Shown here piece after piece: positions 18,547 through 31,387 of a stretch of 64,000 nt of DNA (positions are counted from its first letter, which is position 1; the number at the start of each line of letters is the position of its first letter). Made by a program: the position numbers and the translations under genes. The stretch covers positions 1,302,001 to 1,366,000 of the forward strand of contig NZ_JARXUZ010000001.1 in NCBI RefSeq assembly GCF_029893365.1, written 5' to 3'. The notes under the pieces were generated by a model. The model had not been told where the DNA came from. It searched no databases and saw nothing but the letters and a program-made list of their open reading frames with translations. Origin of the DNA: Cryobacterium sp. CG_9.6. GTDB taxonomy: Bacteria; Actinomycetota; Actinomycetes; Actinomycetales; Microbacteriaceae.

Positions 18547-20184
18547 ATGGCAGAACTAACGATCAGCCCCGATGAGATCCGCGACGCTCTCCAGGACTTC
18601 GTCAAGTCCTACGAGCCGAACAAGACCTCCACCACCGAGGTCGGCTACGTCACCACCGCAGGCGATGGAATCGCCCACGTAGAGGGACTGCCCGGCGTGA
18701 TGGCCAACGAGCTCATCAAATTCGCCGACGGCACTCTGGGCCTCGCCCAGAACCTTGACGAAGACGAGATCGGTGTCGTCGTACTCGGCGAGTTCGCCGG
18801 AATCGTTGAGGGCATGGAAGTACACCGCACCGGCGAGGTACTCTCCGTTCCCGTCGGAGACGGCTACCTGGGTCGCGTCGTCGACCCGCTCGGCGCCCCC
18901 ATCGACGGTCTCGGCGAGATTGCGACCGAAGGCCGTCGTGCCCTCGAGCTGCAGGCTCCCGGCGTCATGGACCGCAAGAGCGTCCACGAGCCCATGCAGA
19001 CCGGAATCAAGGCCATTGACGCCATGATCCCGATCGGCCGTGGTCAGCGTCAGCTCATCATTGGTGACCGCCAGACGGGTAAGACCGCAATTGCGATCGA
19101 CACCATCATCAACCAGAAGGCCAACTGGGAGTCCGGCGACACGACGAAGCAGGTTCGCTGCATCTACGTCGCCATCGGCCAGAAGGGCTCCACCATCGCT
19201 TCGGTGAAGGGTGCCCTGGAGGATGCCGGAGCGATGGAGTACACCACCATCGTCGCCGCACCCGCCTCTGACCCGGCCGGCTTCAAGTACCTCGCGCCGT
19301 ACACCGGTTCGGCCATCGGCCAGCACTGGATGTACGCCGGCAAGCACGTTCTCATCGTCTTCGATGACCTGTCCAAGCAGGCCGAGGCCTACCGTGCGGT
19401 ATCGCTGCTCCTGCGTCGTCCGCCGGGACGCGAGGCGTACCCCGGAGATGTGTTCTACCTCCACTCTCGCCTGCTCGAGCGTTGTGCCAAGCTGTCGGAT
19501 GCCCTCGGTGCCGGATCAATGACCGGTCTCCCGATCATCGAGACCAAGGCCAACGACGTTGCAGCGTATATCCCGACCAACGTGATCTCGATCACCGACG
19601 GCCAGATCTTCCTGCAGTCCGACCTCTTCAACGCCAACCAGCGTCCCGCTGTTGACGTGGGAATTTCGGTGTCGCGGGTCGGTGGAGACGCTCAGGTCAA
19701 GTCGATCAAGAAGGTATCGGGAACGCTCAAGCTTGAGCTCGCCCAGTACCGTTCGCTTGAGGCCTTCGCGATGTTCGCATCCGACCTCGACGCCGCCAGC
19801 CGTCGCCAGCTTGCTCGTGGCGCACGCCTCACGGAGCTTCTTCGTCAGCCCCAGTACTCGCCGTACCCCGTTGAGGACCAGGTTGTGTCAATCTGGGCCG
19901 GCATCAACGGCAAGCTCGACGAGGTTCCGGTTTCTGACGTGCTGCGCTTCGAGCGTGAACTTCTCGACTACCTGACGCGCAACACCACCGTGTTGTCGAC
20001 GCTGCGCGAGACCAACGTTCTGACCGATGACACCGTCGCGGCCATGACGAAGGAAATCGATAAGTTCAAGCTCGAGTTCCAGACCGGCGACGGCAAGACT
20101 CTTGCTTCCGTGGGCAACGAAAAGTTCGAGGCCATTGCCGTCGAAGAAGTCACCCAGGAAAAGATCGTCAAGCACCGCCGCTAA
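18547..20184 (+). CDS. atpA: ATP synthase F1 subunit alpha
   Basis: Non-catalytic nucleotide-binding subunit. Walker A is G-D-R-Q-T-G-K-T, Walker [11 protein letters not shown], and the arginine-finger region is [10 protein letters not shown]. Two ATGs are adjacent (18544, 18547); AAAAGGG at 18534-18540 is better spaced for the second, giving 545 residues. The C-terminus extends past the E. coli protein, as in other Actinobacteria, where such an extension reduces ATP hydrolysis in mycobacteria; whether that holds here is unknown. Preceded by an 81-bp gap. Confidence 0.97.
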   Translation: MAELTISPDEIRDALQDFVKSYEPNKTSTTEVGYVTTAGDGIAHVEGLPGVMANELIKFADGTLGLAQNLDEDEIGVVVLGEFAGIVEGMEVHRTGEVLSVPVGDGYLGRVVDPLGAPIDGLGEIATEGRRALELQAPGVMDRKSVHEPMQTGIKAIDAMIPIGRGQRQLIIGDRQTGKTAIAIDTIINQKANWESGDTTKQVRCIYVAIGQKGSTIASVKGALEDAGAMEYTTIVAAPASDPAGFKYLAPYTGSAIGQHWMYAGKHVLIVFDDLSKQAEAYRAVSLLLRRPPGREAYPGDVFYLHSRLLERCAKLSDALGAGSMTGLPIIETKANDVAAYIPTNVISITDGQIFLQSDLFNANQRPAVDVGISVSRVGGDAQVKSIKKVSGTLKLELAQYRSLEAFAMFASDLDAASRRQLARGARLTELLRQPQYSPYPVEDQVVSIWAGINGKLDEVPVSDVLRFERELLDYLTRNTTVLSTLRETNVLTDDTVAAMTKEIDKFKLEFQTGDGKTLASVGNEKFEAIAVEEVTQEKIVKHRR

Positions 20185-20232
20185 GCGCCGTCGCCCGATC
20201 AATCACTGACAGACAAGGAAACCAGGAGATAC

Positions 20233-22619
<2,387 letters not shown>

Positions 22620-22621
22620 CG

Positions 22622-22885
22622 ATGGCAGCACCGCTGAGCGTCAGCGTTGTCTCGGCGGACCAGCAGGTCTGGACCGGCGAGGCGACCATGGTCGTAGCGC
22701 GCACCGTGGAAGGTCAGATCGGTATTCTGGCCGGCCACGAGCCGATGTTGGCCATTCTGGCCGCGGGTGAGGTTCGCCTCACCCTGGCTGACGGGTCGAA
22801 GATTGTGGCCGAAGCTGCCGACGGATTCCTGTCTGTCGACAACGACATTGTCACCATCGTCGCCCGCGAGGCGGCACTCGTTTAG
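22622..22885 (+). CDS. atpC: ATP synthase F1 subunit epsilon, short form
   Basis: Only 87 residues from ATG 22622: M-A-A-P-L-S-V-S-V-V then the beta-sandwich with G-E-A-T-M-V-V-A-R-T and Q-I-G-I-L-A-G-H-E-P-M-L-A. It ends right after the sandwich (I-V-A-R-E-A-A-L-V). The C-terminal two-helix domain, which in E. coli and Bacillus inhibits ATP hydrolysis, is absent. Starts 2 nt after the atpD stop. The sequence reads cleanly to a stop, so this looks like a natural short form rather than a frameshift. Confidence 0.93.
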   Translation: MAAPLSVSVVSADQQVWTGEATMVVARTVEGQIGILAGHEPMLAILAAGEVRLTLADGSKIVAEAADGFLSVDNDIVTIVAREAALV

Positions 22886-22910
22886 TGCACTAGCTTCATC
22901 GAAGGACCGA

Positions 22911-24732
<1,822 letters not shown>

Positions 24733-24739
24733 TTCAGAC

Positions 24740-25336
24740 TCAGGGCGCAAGGTGGCAGCCCACGAGATGGTCATCGACGAGCCCGGCGGACTGCATGAGG
24801 GCGTACATCGTGGTTGGGCCCACAAACGTGTAGCTGCGGCGCCGCAATTCTGTGCTGAGCGCCGTGGACTGCGCGGTAATCGCGGGAATGTCCGCGTAGG
24901 TACGCACGGGCAGCGGCCGAGCGATCACGGGAGCGAAGCTCCAGATGAGGTCCCCGAGGCTCTCGCCCAGCTCCCGGGTGACGCGTGCGTTACTGATGGT
25001 GGCCTCGATCTTGCCCCGGTGGCGAATAATGCGGGCGTCTCCTACCAGGCGGTCCACGTCGTTGGCGGTCATGTCGGCCACCCGATCCACGTCAAAGTCA
25101 TGAAAGACCTCACGAAAGACCGTGCGACGCCGAAGAATGGTGATCCAGGAGAGCCCGGCCTGAAAACCTTCCAGGCACACCTTCTCGAAGAGTCTCTGGT
25201 CATCATGGAGTGCACGCCCCCACTCTTCGTCGTGGTAGCTGATGTAATCCGGGTCGGTCCCTACCCAACCGCAACGGGAGACACCGTCGTCACCGCGCAC
25301 GACGTACGGGCCCGGGAGTTGCGCCTCGTCGCTCAT
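24740..25336 (-). CDS. tag: DNA-3-methyladenine glycosylase I
   Basis: Removes 3-methyladenine from alkylated DNA. The 198-residue protein has R-C-G-W-V near the N-terminus, Y-H-D-E-E-W-G and F-E-K-V-C-L-E-G-F-Q-A-G-L-S-W. The zinc-site residues of Tag are visible: Cys22 and His35 at the N-terminal side and the D-H-L-V-G-C-H pair at the C-terminus. It overlaps ogt by 4 nt, forming an ogt-tag alkylation repair operon. Confidence 0.94.
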   Translation of the reverse strand: MSDEAQLPGPYVVRGDDGVSRCGWVGTDPDYISYHDEEWGRALHDDQRLFEKVCLEGFQAGLSWITILRRRTVFREVFHDFDVDRVADMTANDVDRLVGDARIIRHRGKIEATISNARVTRELGESLGDLIWSFAPVIARPLPVRTYADIPAITAQSTALSTELRRRSYTFVGPTTMYALMQSAGLVDDHLVGCHLAP

Positions 25337-25833
25337 TCCGTGTGCTCACTACCCTCGAGGTTCAAGAGCCAGGCTTTGGTGGGGATGCCGGCACCAACGC
25401 TGTACCCGGTGATGCGACCCGTGGAGGCTAGAACGCGGTGGCACGGCACGATGATGGGCACGGGGTTGGCCCCCACCGCCCCGCCGATGGCGCGGCCGGC
25501 CCCCGGGCGTCCGATGGCGGCACCCAGATCGCCGTAGGAGATGACCTCGCCGTAGGGGAGGTTTTGCAGGCCCTTCCAGACGCTCTGCTGGAAGACGGTG
25601 CCGTGGGTGAGGTTCACCGGAACAGTGAAGGCGGTGCGCGTACCGGCGAAGTATTCGCTGAGCTGAGTGGCGGCCTTGCGGAGCACGGGGGAGGGGGATT
25701 CCGGAGAGCCATCACGGGGCAGCGCGCCATTGCGCTCCACGGAGAGCGAGAGGATGCCGGTGGCATCCGCGGTCATTTCCACCCGACCGATGGGGCTGGT
25801 CAGGCGGATCAGCGAGGGAGCGGAAGTGGTCAT
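25333..25833 (-). CDS. ogt: Methylated-DNA-[protein]-cysteine S-methyltransferase
   Basis: Suicide repair protein that takes the methyl group from O6-methylguanine. Start ATG at 25831-25833 gives 166 residues and avoids a longer, unconvincing N-terminus. The acceptor Cys131 is in I-V-P-C-H-R-V, preceded by the helix-turn-helix R-A-I-G-G-A-V-G-A-N-P and P-Y-G-E-V-I-S-Y-G. First gene of the two-gene repair operon with tag. Confidence 0.94.
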   Translation of the reverse strand: MTTSAPSLIRLTSPIGRVEMTADATGILSLSVERNGALPRDGSPESPSPVLRKAATQLSEYFAGTRTAFTVPVNLTHGTVFQQSVWKGLQNLPYGEVISYGDLGAAIGRPGAGRAIGGAVGANPVPIIVPCHRVLASTGRITGYSVGAGIPTKAWLLNLEGSEHTE

Positions 25834-25957
25834 ATTTTCACTGTAGCCGTCACCCGTGCCAGCGGTCGGTGGCAGGTGGATTCGGGGGACAACGTGGGGC
25901 GCTCCGATTCTGTGGAGGACCTGTGCAGACGCCATCCGCTCGACCTAGTGTTGATAC

Positions 25958-26920
25958 ATGGCTGACATTGAATACCGCAGACTGGGACATTCCGGACTTA
26001 CCGTCTCGACGATCGGGTTGGGGTGTAACAACTTCGGGCGCGCCGGCACGGCGAGCGAGACGCAAAGCGGCACGAATGCGGTGATTGACGCCGCAATCGA
26101 TGCGGGCGTGACCCTGTTCGACACGGCCGACATTTACGGCGCCCACCGCGGCCAGAGCGAAACGCTGATGGGACACGCGCTCAAGGGTAAGCGGGATCAA
26201 ATCGTGCTCGCGTCCAAGTTCGGCATGGACATGGGCGGGGTCAACGGGCCGGATTGGGGTGCCCGCGGCTCACGCCGCTACATCCGCTTGGCTGTGGAAG
26301 CCTCGCTGCGTCGCCTCCAGACGGACTGGCTCGACCTGTACCAGCTGCATGTCCCCGACGCCAACACGCCGATCGAGGAAACGCTGTCCACGCTCGACGA
26401 CCTCATCACCGAGGGCAAGGTGCGATACATCGGGCACTCCAACCTTGCCGGCTGGCAGATCGCCGAAGCCGAGTTCACCGCCAAACTTGCGGGCCACCCG
26501 CGTTTTATTTCCAGCCAAAACGAGTACAGCCTGCTGGAGCGTGGAGTTGAGGAGGAGGTTCTGCCCGCCGTCAACGCCTACGGGCTCGGCTTTTTGCCGT
26601 TCTTCCCGCTCTACAACGGACTCTTCACCGGCAAGTTCTCCCGGAACGGCGGACCCGCCGACAGTCGCATCATGATGATCCGGCCGCACCTGGTGGAGAA
26701 CGCTCCGTGGGACACGATCGAACGCTACGAAGCGTGGTGCGCAGAACGCGGTGTCACCATGCTCGCAGCCACACTGGCCTGGTTGCTCGCTCAGCCCGGA
26801 CTCACCAGCGTCATTGCCGGTGCCACCCGGCCCGAGCAGATCGTGCAGAACGCGGTATCGGCCACCAGCTGGCAGCCCACTGCCGACGACATCGCCTACA
26901 TTTCTGACCTATTTGACTGA
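25958..26920 (+). CDS. Aldo/keto reductase
   Basis: NADPH-dependent carbonyl reductase of 320 residues. The catalytic tetrad is visible: Asp and Tyr in F-D-T-A-D-I-Y-G, Lys in A-S-K-F-G and His in Y-Q-L-H-V-P-D. The C-terminal cofactor phosphate site is V-I-A-G-A-T-R-P-E-Q. Members of this subgroup (YajO/Kv-beta-like) act on aldehydes including methylglyoxal; the substrate cannot be told here. It is monocistronic, 124 bp from the divergent ogt start. Confidence 0.9.
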   Translation: MADIEYRRLGHSGLTVSTIGLGCNNFGRAGTASETQSGTNAVIDAAIDAGVTLFDTADIYGAHRGQSETLMGHALKGKRDQIVLASKFGMDMGGVNGPDWGARGSRRYIRLAVEASLRRLQTDWLDLYQLHVPDANTPIEETLSTLDDLITEGKVRYIGHSNLAGWQIAEAEFTAKLAGHPRFISSQNEYSLLERGVEEEVLPAVNAYGLGFLPFFPLYNGLFTGKFSRNGGPADSRIMMIRPHLVENAPWDTIERYEAWCAERGVTMLAATLAWLLAQPGLTSVIAGATRPEQIVQNAVSATSWQPTADDIAYISDLFD

Positions 26921-26962
26921 ACGGATCACGCCGGACTGGCGGCGAATTCACAGCGCCACTTA

Positions 26963-26991
26963 TTGTGAGTGAGTGCTCACTCAGTTAGTGT
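26963..26991 (+). promoter_or_regulatory. Leaderless promoter of the tetR-ABC exporter operon
   Basis: TTGTGA at 26963-26968 (-35) and TAGTGT at 26986-26991 (-10) are separated by exactly 17 bp. Transcription would start at about 26998, the GTG start codon of the TetR gene, which has no Shine-Dalgarno. The arrangement suggests a leaderless mRNA. Confidence 0.6.
26966..26983. promoter_or_regulatory. TetR-type operator
   Basis: TGAGTGAGTGCTCACTCA is a near-palindrome lying in the spacer between the -35 and -10. The two halves (TGAGTG / CACTCA) are perfect, with a 6-bp centre. Similar GAGTG-CACTC operators are bound by many TetR regulators next to efflux genes. Occupation would block RNA polymerase, giving autorepression. 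Confidence 0.7.
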
Positions 26992-26997
26992 TTGTGG

Positions 26998-27585
26998 GTG
27001 AGTACGAAACCAGCGCGAGCCGCCCCGCTGTCGGTCGAAGACCGCCAAGAGATGCTGATCGATGTTGTGACGCCGCTCCTGATCGAGTACGGCCAAGCGC
27101 TCACGACCAAACAAATCGCCATGCGGGCCGGTATCGCTGAAGGCACCATCTTTCGCGCCTTTGGCACGAAAGACGAGCTCATTCAGGCCGCGGTGGACCG
27201 GCAGCTTGATCCCGACCCGTTCCGCAAGCGCCTGCGCAGTATCGATGCCACCCTTCCCCTCGAAGCCAAGGTGTCCGCCATTGTCGCGCTCATGCGGGAT
27301 CGATTCACCACGGTATTCACCATCATGACCGCCCTCGGCCGCTTCGGCCCGCCGGCAGCTCACGACCCTCGGCACGAATTCACCGACGTTCTGGGTGAGG
27401 CGGTCGAAGCTGACCTTGAGCGACTGAACTTTGGGGCCGAACGCACCGGCCAGATCATTCGCATGGTGGCGCTCTCGGCATCCATGCAACAAATCCGAGG
27501 CGGACTGAGGTTCACCGACGACGAGGTTACCCACATCATCCTCTACGGCATTATCGGCCGGCTCCCCGACCCCGCGCTCACCTAG
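26998..27585 (+). CDS. TetR-family transcriptional regulator
   Basis: A 195-residue regulator from GTG 26998. The N-terminal helix-turn-helix is T-K-Q-I-A-M-R-A-G-I-A-E-G-T-I-F-R-A-F with the typical G-T-K-D-E-L after it. The rest is an all-helical ligand-binding domain with no recognisable specificity. A TTG at 26992 is an alternative start. The stop codon overlaps the ribosome site of the first ABC gene, so it heads the exporter operon and is probably its drug-responsive repressor. Confidence 0.9.
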   Translation: MSTKPARAAPLSVEDRQEMLIDVVTPLLIEYGQALTTKQIAMRAGIAEGTIFRAFGTKDELIQAAVDRQLDPDPFRKRLRSIDATLPLEAKVSAIVALMRDRFTTVFTIMTALGRFGPPAAHDPRHEFTDVLGEAVEADLERLNFGAERTGQIIRMVALSASMQQIRGGLRFTDDEVTHIILYGIIGRLPDPALT

Positions 27586-27595
27586 GAGAACACCC

Positions 27596-29329
27596 GTGCT
27601 CTGGAAATTGCTCGTGCAGTACCTCAGGCCGTACCGGTCGCTACTCGTGGCGGTGGTGGTTTTTCAACTCGCCCAGTCGATCGCGTCACTGTTCCTGCCG
27701 ACTCTGAACGCCGACATCATCGATGAGGGCGTGGCGAAGGGAGACACCGGCTACATTCTGAGTGTTGGCGGCCTGATGCTGATCATCACCTTCGCCCAGA
27801 TCATCTGCGCGATCGTGGCCGTGTACTTCGGTGCCAAGGTGGCCATGAAGGTGGGACGTGACCTGCGCGCGGGGGTCTTCACCCGGGTGGGGGAGTTCTC
27901 CGAGCAGGAGGTCACTCGCTTTGGTGCGGCGTCGCTCATCACCCGCTCCACCAACGACGTACAGCAGGTGCAGATGCTGGTGCTCACCACGTGCACCCTG
28001 CTGGTGTCGGCGCCTATCCTCAGCATCGGCGGCGTGATCATGGCCATTCGTCAGGACGTGCAGCTGTCCTGGCTCATTGCGGTGAGTGTGCCCGTGCTGC
28101 TCATCGCCGTGGGCCTCATCATCGTCAAGATGGTGCCGTTGTTTCGCAAGATGCAAACCCGTATCGACGCCGTCAACCGGGTCTTGCGGGAGCAGCTCAC
28201 GGGCATCCGGGTGGTTCGGGCCTTTGTGCGTGAAGACGTGGAGACCGAACGTTTTGCCGCCGCCAACCGCGACGTGACCGAGGTGGCGCTGAGTTCCGGA
28301 CGCCTGATGGCCCTCATGTTTCCCATTGTGATGCTCGTGCTCAACGTGTCGAGTGTGGCCGTGATCTGGTTCGGGGCCTTCCGCATCGAAGATGGCTCCA
28401 TGCAGGTGGGTACCCTGATCGCATTCCTCAGTTACCTCATGCAGATTCTCATGGCCGTGATGATGGCCACGTTCATGGCCGTGATGATTCCCCGCGCCGC
28501 GGTCTCCGCGGATCGGATCAGCGAGGTGTTGTCGACCCCCTCGAGCGTGGTGCCACCGGCTAACCCCGTGAACGAGACCGTGGGGCACGGCGAGCTGGAG
28601 CTTCTGGACGTGGGCTTCGCCTACCCGGGGGCCGAGCAGCCCGTGCTGCAGAACGTGAGTTTCATTGCCCGCCACGGCGAGACAACGGCCATCATCGGCA
28701 GTACCGGCAGCGGCAAGACCACTCTGGTGAATCTGTTGCCGCGCCTGTTCGACGTGACAAGCGGCGCGGTGCTGGTTGACGGCGTCAACGTGCGAGACCT
28801 GAACCCCGACCTGCTCTGGGGCAACATCGGCCTCGTACCGCAGAAGCCCTACCTCTTCTCCGGCACCGTGCGCAGCAACCTGCTCTATGGCAAGCCCGAC
28901 GCCACCGAGGCCGAAATTTGGCGAGCTCTCACCATTGCGCAGGCCAAGGATTTTGTGACGGACATGGAGGGCGGACTCGATGCGCCCATTTCTCAGGGCG
29001 GAACCAATGTCTCCGGCGGCCAGCGGCAACGGCTCGCGATTGCGCGAGCCCTGGTGAAACGGCCAGACCTTTACATCTTCGATGACTCATTCTCGGCGCT
29101 TGACCTCGCAACGGATGCCCGCCTTCGGCTGGCACTCAAGCAGAGCACGGAGGGAGCCACCATGGTGATCGTGGCGCAACGGGTGTCCAGCATCATCGAT
29201 GCGGACCAGATCCTGGTGCTCGAAGAGGGTCGGATCGTGGGCCGAGGAACCCACGCAGAACTGCTGGAGAGCAACACGACCTATCAAGAAATTGTGTCGT
29301 CCCAGCTGACCGCGGAGGAAGCAGCATGA
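27596..29329 (+). CDS. Heterodimeric ABC exporter half, degenerate-site NBD
   Basis: Fused membrane/ATPase protein of 577 residues: six hydrophobic segments in residues 15-300, then an ATPase domain. Walker A is G-S-T-G-S-G-K-T (K374) and the signature N-V-S-G-G-Q is normal. The catalytic glutamate after Walker B is replaced by Asp (D497 in I-F-D-D-S-F-S-A-L-D) and the H-loop His by Gln (Q528). These changes are known from the degenerate-site partner of heterodimeric exporters such as TM287/288 and BmrCD. GTG start with TAGGAGA. It overlaps the partner gene by 4 nt. Probably multidrug or lipid export across the plasma membrane. Confidence 0.93.
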   Translation: MLWKLLVQYLRPYRSLLVAVVVFQLAQSIASLFLPTLNADIIDEGVAKGDTGYILSVGGLMLIITFAQIICAIVAVYFGAKVAMKVGRDLRAGVFTRVGEFSEQEVTRFGAASLITRSTNDVQQVQMLVLTTCTLLVSAPILSIGGVIMAIRQDVQLSWLIAVSVPVLLIAVGLIIVKMVPLFRKMQTRIDAVNRVLREQLTGIRVVRAFVREDVETERFAAANRDVTEVALSSGRLMALMFPIVMLVLNVSSVAVIWFGAFRIEDGSMQVGTLIAFLSYLMQILMAVMMATFMAVMIPRAAVSADRISEVLSTPSSVVPPANPVNETVGHGELELLDVGFAYPGAEQPVLQNVSFIARHGETTAIIGSTGSGKTTLVNLLPRLFDVTSGAVLVDGVNVRDLNPDLLWGNIGLVPQKPYLFSGTVRSNLLYGKPDATEAEIWRALTIAQAKDFVTDMEGGLDAPISQGGTNVSGGQRQRLAIARALVKRPDLYIFDDSFSALDLATDARLRLALKQSTEGATMVIVAQRVSSIIDADQILVLEEGRIVGRGTHAELLESNTTYQEIVSSQLTAEEAA

Positions 29330-31290
29330 GCGAGTCCAGCACCACCGACAAGCCGGCGCCTCGTCCACCCCGTGGTGGCGGTCCATTCGGCGGCATGAAC
29401 TTGCCGGCCGAGAAGGCGATGAACTTCACCGCCTCCGGGAAGCGCCTGCTCGGCACGCTCCAGCCGGAGCGGCTGTGGCTCGCGCTCGTCTTCGTGCTGG
29501 CGATCATCAGCGTCACCTTTGCCGTTCTCGGCCCACGGATTCTGGGCGAGGGTACCAACCTCATCTTTTCCGGAATCATCTCCAAGACTCTTCCGTCGGG
29601 AACGACGCAGGCCGCCGTGGTCGACCAGCTCCGGGCATCCGGTGATACGACCCGAGCGGACATGCTCAGCGGCATGACGCTGACGCCGGGGTCGGGGATT
29701 GACTTCGCGGCGCTCTCAACGGTGCTGTTCTGGGCGCTCGCGCTCTACATCTTCTCCAGCGTGTTCAGCTGGATGCAGGCCTACGTACTCAACGGCATTG
29801 TGCAGCGCACGGTGTATCGCCTGCGCGAGGAGATCGAGGCGAAGATCAACCGTCTGCCGCTGAGCTACTTTGACAAGCGACCCCGCGGAGACCTGCTCAG
29901 CCGGGTGACCAACGACGTCGACAACATCTCGCAGAGCCTCCAGCAATCGCTGAGTCAGGTCGTGACCTCGCTGCTCACGGTGATCGGTGTCATCGTGATG
30001 ATGTTCCTGCTGTCACCGCTGCTGGCGCTGATTGCTCTCGTGACGGTTCCGCTCACCCTGGTGATCACCGCATTCATTGCCAAGCGCTCGCAGAAACTCT
30101 TTGTGGGCCAGTGGGCCAACACCGGTGAACTGAACGGTCAGATTGAGGAGACCTTCACCGGCCACGCCCTCGTGAAGGTGTTCGGTCGGCAAAAGGAAGT
30201 GGAAGCCCGGTTCGCCGCAAAGAATGAGGAGCTGTACCAGGCGAGCTTCGGTGCGCAGTTCATCAGTGGTCTGATCATGCCGGCGATGACCTTCATCGGT
30301 AACCTCGTGTACGTGGCCATCGCGGTGGCCGGCGGACTCCAGGTGGCTTCCGGTGCCATGCAGCTGGGCGACGTGCAGGCCTTCATCCAGTACTCCCGCC
30401 AGTTCACCCAGCCGCTCGCGCAGCTGGGGTCGATGGCCAACCTGCTGCAGTCGGGTGTGGCATCCGCTGAGCGTGTCTTTGATCTGCTCGACGCCGAGGA
30501 ACAGAGCGAAGACCGTGCGGATGCCGTGACACCTGAGGACACGCCTGGGCGTCTCGTGTTTGAGAATGTGTCGTTTCGCTACACGCCGGAGCGACCGTTG
30601 ATTACCGACCTGAGCCTCGTGGCCGAACCCGGGCAGACGGTGGCGATCGTGGGACCCACCGGGGCAGGCAAGACCACACTGGTGAACCTGATGATGCGCT
30701 TCTACGAGATCGATTCGGGACGCATCCTGCTCGACGGCGTTGACGTGGCCACCATGACCCGGCGCGATTTGCGTGGCCGAATGGGCATGGTCTTGCAAGA
30801 TACCTGGCTCTTTGGCGGCACGATTCGCGACAACATTGCGTATGGGCGGCCAAGCGCCACCGAGGAAGAAATTCTCGCTGCAGCCAAGGCCACCTATGTT
30901 GACCGCTTCGTGCACTCTCTGCCGGGCGGGTACGACACCGTGCTGGATGATGACGGCAGCAACGTGAGCGCCGGTGAGATGCAGTTACTCACCATTGCTC
31001 GGGCATTCCTGGCCCAGCCCAGCGTGCTCATTCTTGATGAGGCCACGAGCTCCGTGGACACGCGCACGGAAGTGCTGGTGCAAAAGGCCATGAGCGCCCT
31101 CCGTGCCGAGCGCACGAGCTTTGTCATTGCTCACCGACTGTCGACGATTCGCGACGCCGACCTCATCCTCGTGATGGAGTCCGGCCGCATCGTGGAGCAG
31201 GGTACCCACACCGATCTTCTGGCACAGGGTGGGGCGTACCACGAGCTGTATGCGGCACAGTTCGCCGCTCCGGTCGCCGACGAGGTGTAA
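29326..31290 (+). CDS. Heterodimeric ABC exporter half, catalytic NBD
   Basis: Partner of the preceding protein, 654 residues. An N-terminal Pro/Gly-rich cytoplasmic stretch (about 45 residues) and a longer first extracellular loop precede the six-helix domain. Walker A is G-P-T-G-A-G-K-T (K449), catalytic E572 in I-L-D-E-A-T-S-S-V-D and H603 in I-A-H-R-L-S-T-I are intact, but the signature is altered (S-A-G-E-M-Q, residues 548-553). This pairs with the degenerate Walker site of the partner, so one of two ATP sites should hydrolyse. TetR-controlled operon. Confidence 0.93.
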   Translation: MSESSTTDKPAPRPPRGGGPFGGMNLPAEKAMNFTASGKRLLGTLQPERLWLALVFVLAIISVTFAVLGPRILGEGTNLIFSGIISKTLPSGTTQAAVVDQLRASGDTTRADMLSGMTLTPGSGIDFAALSTVLFWALALYIFSSVFSWMQAYVLNGIVQRTVYRLREEIEAKINRLPLSYFDKRPRGDLLSRVTNDVDNISQSLQQSLSQVVTSLLTVIGVIVMMFLLSPLLALIALVTVPLTLVITAFIAKRSQKLFVGQWANTGELNGQIEETFTGHALVKVFGRQKEVEARFAAKNEELYQASFGAQFISGLIMPAMTFIGNLVYVAIAVAGGLQVASGAMQLGDVQAFIQYSRQFTQPLAQLGSMANLLQSGVASAERVFDLLDAEEQSEDRADAVTPEDTPGRLVFENVSFRYTPERPLITDLSLVAEPGQTVAIVGPTGAGKTTLVNLMMRFYEIDSGRILLDGVDVATMTRRDLRGRMGMVLQDTWLFGGTIRDNIAYGRPSATEEEILAAAKATYVDRFVHSLPGGYDTVLDDDGSNVSAGEMQLLTIARAFLAQPSVLILDEATSSVDTRTEVLVQKAMSALRAERTSFVIAHRLSTIRDADLILVMESGRIVEQGTHTDLLAQGGAYHELYAAQFAAPVADEV

Positions 31291-31335
31291 CCGGCCGCTG
31301 TCCCCTCACAGGCTCGCTGTTGTGCGGGTCCTCCG

Positions 31336-31382
31336 CAGATTGGCCGTCGACCGCCTCCCACGAGGCGTCGGCGGCCAGTCTG
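31336..31382 (+). terminator. Long hairpin between ABC operon and DUF4192 gene
   Basis: Arms CAGATTGGCCGTCGACC... and ...GTCGGCGGCCAGTCTG pair over about 20 bp with G-U wobbles and one bulge; the loop is CCAC. It ends 5 nt before the ATG of the DUF4192 gene. It is likely the ABC operon terminator and may also hide the next gene's ribosome site. Confidence 0.65.
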
Positions 31383-31387
31383 TCTCC

